Shown one piece after another: positions 62,686 through 64,000 of a stretch of 64,000 nucleotides of DNA. How positions within the stretch are numbered: the stretch's first letter is position 1; each line of letters opens with the position of its first letter. Under the pieces are notes generated by a model that ran no database searches, had not been told where the DNA came from, and saw only the letters and a program-made list of their open reading frames with translations. The position numbers and the translations under genes were made by a program. This stretch comes from Sedimentisphaerales bacterium (GTDB lineage: Bacteria; Planctomycetota; Phycisphaerae; Sedimentisphaerales; SM23-30), in the NCBI GenBank assembly GCA_028281535.1, contig JANQJS010000024.1, forward strand, positions 1 through 64,000. Direction: 5' to 3'.

Positions 62686-63975
62686 TTAATTACAATTCAG
62701 GAGCCAGTGAGTATGAATTTCGGAAAAGTCTTGAATTGTTGCTTGGCTGTTTAGCCAGATTTGTGATAATTCAATTAAATCGTTGATATCAACACTGCGG
62801 TCAAAATTAATATCGCCCGGAATGTCAATTGTAGGGTAGTTGCCCATCCAGGTCGTAGATTGAATACCTTGTATTTCCAGATAGCCCCCGGCAACAAACA
62901 ATTGGTTGCCAAGTATGCCCGCTAACGGTGATTGCCGACCTGAGGGTAAATCACCAATATGAATCCATTTGTTAGCGATTGGGTTATACTCAAAAATATC
63001 ATCGCTGCGTATGGAACCATTTAGGTCGTGGCTCATACCGCCCACAACGACTATACGATTATTTCGTACAAAGGTTGATGCGGCGATATGCCCTAGAGGT
63101 TTGGGAAGATTGGCAACTGTAGACCAGCTGTCAGAATTCGGATCATATGCTTGAACAATGTCTAAATTTCCTGAAGCTTCATTATTTTGTATTTGCCCAC
63201 CAATGGCATAGGCGAATCCGTTTAGTGCTGCGCCCGTCATGTGATTTCTAGGTGTTGGCATGGGAGCTGCTATTGTCCAACTGGTTGCGTCGTCGCTAAG
63301 ATTTGATGTTGGACCTAGAGATAAAACAAAATGATCCCCATGATCGATAAAATCTGTTTCACCTTTGATGTTTGTTGCACCACCAAAAAAATGAATATTT
63401 CTTCCGACTTTCACAGCCGCTCCACCTCCTCGATCGAAAGGCAGATTCGGTCCACTGAGCCAGCTATTGTTTTGCGTATCATAAATCCAAACATGGTGTG
63501 TGCTGGATAAATTTTTCCCCAAAAAACCACCGATTATGTATATATATTTTCCATCTGAAATTTGTCCAGCATGTGTGGTGAATTCCGGCATATTTGCAAT
63601 TTGTGTCCAGCTATTAGTGTTAGGATCGTATACATCGGAACGTTTTGAAATAGCCCAGCTACCGTAAAATCCACCAAAGACATAATACTTGCCATCAACG
63701 GCAATTCCCTGTGATTCCGCTCTCTCTAAAGGAAGTGGAGACATGGTTGACCAGTTAATAGGTTCAGGGGGGCACTCATTATTTTGGCTGGATAGTGGGA
63801 CTTGTCTGGGTTGAGATTGTAATGATCTGGTCTGCTCCCATTCGGTGAATGTCGGCGCAGAAGAATCCTGAATCAAACTGGCATTGCAGGCAAAGATTTC
63901 AGATCCTGAAATCATGACCAGAATGAATGACCAAATACCACACATGGCATACATTATGACCTTATCTCGACACAT
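62686..63975 (-). CDS. Secreted Kelch-repeat protein with C-terminal dockerin-like repeats (429 aa)
   Basis: A signal peptide (ending SEIFA, about residue 29) is followed by about six Kelch blades: GKYYVFGGFYGSWAISKRSD...DPNTNSWTQIANMP, GKYIYIIGGFLGKN...DTQNNSWLSGPNLP, GFAYAIGGQIQ...DPNSDSWSTVANLP, NRIVVVGGMSHD, NQLFVAGGYLE. The C-terminus GDINFDRSVDINDLIELSQI plus a second partial loop is dockerin-like. The product is probably extracellular, with a six-bladed propeller as a binding platform. Starts at 63975, 63954 or 63945 are possible; AAGG stands before 63954. Confidence 0.82.
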   Translation of the reverse strand: MCRDKVIMYAMCGIWSFILVMISGSEIFACNASLIQDSSAPTFTEWEQTRSLQSQPRQVPLSSQNNECPPEPINWSTMSPLPLERAESQGIAVDGKYYVFGGFYGSWAISKRSDVYDPNTNSWTQIANMPEFTTHAGQISDGKYIYIIGGFLGKNLSSTHHVWIYDTQNNSWLSGPNLPFDRGGGAAVKVGRNIHFFGGATNIKGETDFIDHGDHFVLSLGPTSNLSDDATSWTIAAPMPTPRNHMTGAALNGFAYAIGGQIQNNEASGNLDIVQAYDPNSDSWSTVANLPKPLGHIAASTFVRNNRIVVVGGMSHDLNGSIRSDDIFEYNPIANKWIHIGDLPSGRQSPLAGILGNQLFVAGGYLEIQGIQSTTWMGNYPTIDIPGDINFDRSVDINDLIELSQIWLNSQATIQDFSEIHTHWLLNCN

Positions 63976-64000
63976 ATATATAATATCTGCTAAATTTCCG

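Overview
The window looks like a chromosomal segment from a Planctomycetota bacterium, most likely a Phycisphaerae-type lineage. I infer this from several traits that occur together: PEP-CTERM sorting tails, dockerin-like DxDxDG repeats at the ends of secreted proteins, lamin-tail/CotH giant secreted proteins, an ECF sigma factor fused to a long extracytoplasmic region, BlaI/M56 signalling with carboxypeptidase-regulatory-like repeats, and an H-X9-DG pseudopilin remnant. The DNA is AT-rich by eye. No database search was possible, so family names come from recognising motifs.

Layout. 1-1345: the 3' part of a 23S rRNA gene, a 5S rRNA gene and a terminator, i.e. the end of an rRNA operon. 1.35-8.3 kb: an accessory region directly behind the rRNA operon. 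It has small orphan genes (CbrC-like and SUKH/SMI1-type, immunity-like), a degenerate heptad-encoding tandem repeat, an AlbA_2/Schlafen-type DNA-binding protein, a very palindrome-dense non-coding stretch, a five-member repeat family of about 99 bp, and a ParE/RelE toxin-antitoxin pair bounded by 43-bp direct repeats. 8.3-24 kb: a secreted MopE-motif protein, a methyltransferase, PEP-CTERM proteins, small membrane proteins (two DUF3592-like), an Imm32-like protein, and a 1383-residue sigma factor/sensor fusion. 24.4-28.3 kb: a BlaI repressor and an M56 protease whose C-terminal half resembles that of the sigma fusion. 28-35.4 kb: a secreted phosphoesterase and a CotH/lamin-tail giant. 35.6-50 kb is the housekeeping core: hemC, dnaG-rpoD, a cobA-hemD fusion and hemL, with secreted LamG and propeller proteins between them. 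50-64 kb: a zinc alcohol dehydrogenase, a decayed gene, a second CotH giant, a rhodanese-PhzF pair, GNAT, SRPBCC, peroxiredoxin and DUF1648 genes, and a Kelch-dockerin protein.

How the genes work together. hemC, cobA-hemD and hemL make tetrapyrrole precursors from glutamate-1-semialdehyde to uroporphyrinogen III and precorrin-2 (hemA and hemB are not here). dnaG-rpoD is a reduced macromolecular-synthesis operon. Two separate regulators, the sigma fusion and the BlaI/M56 pair, carry similar extracytoplasmic repeats and may read similar envelope signals through different outputs.

The items most worth following up are the direct-repeat-bounded toxin-antitoxin unit with its surrounding repeat family, the one-protein sigma sensor, and a compact promoter/46-codon ORF/terminator unit at 60.62-60.89 kb that ordinary gene calling would miss.
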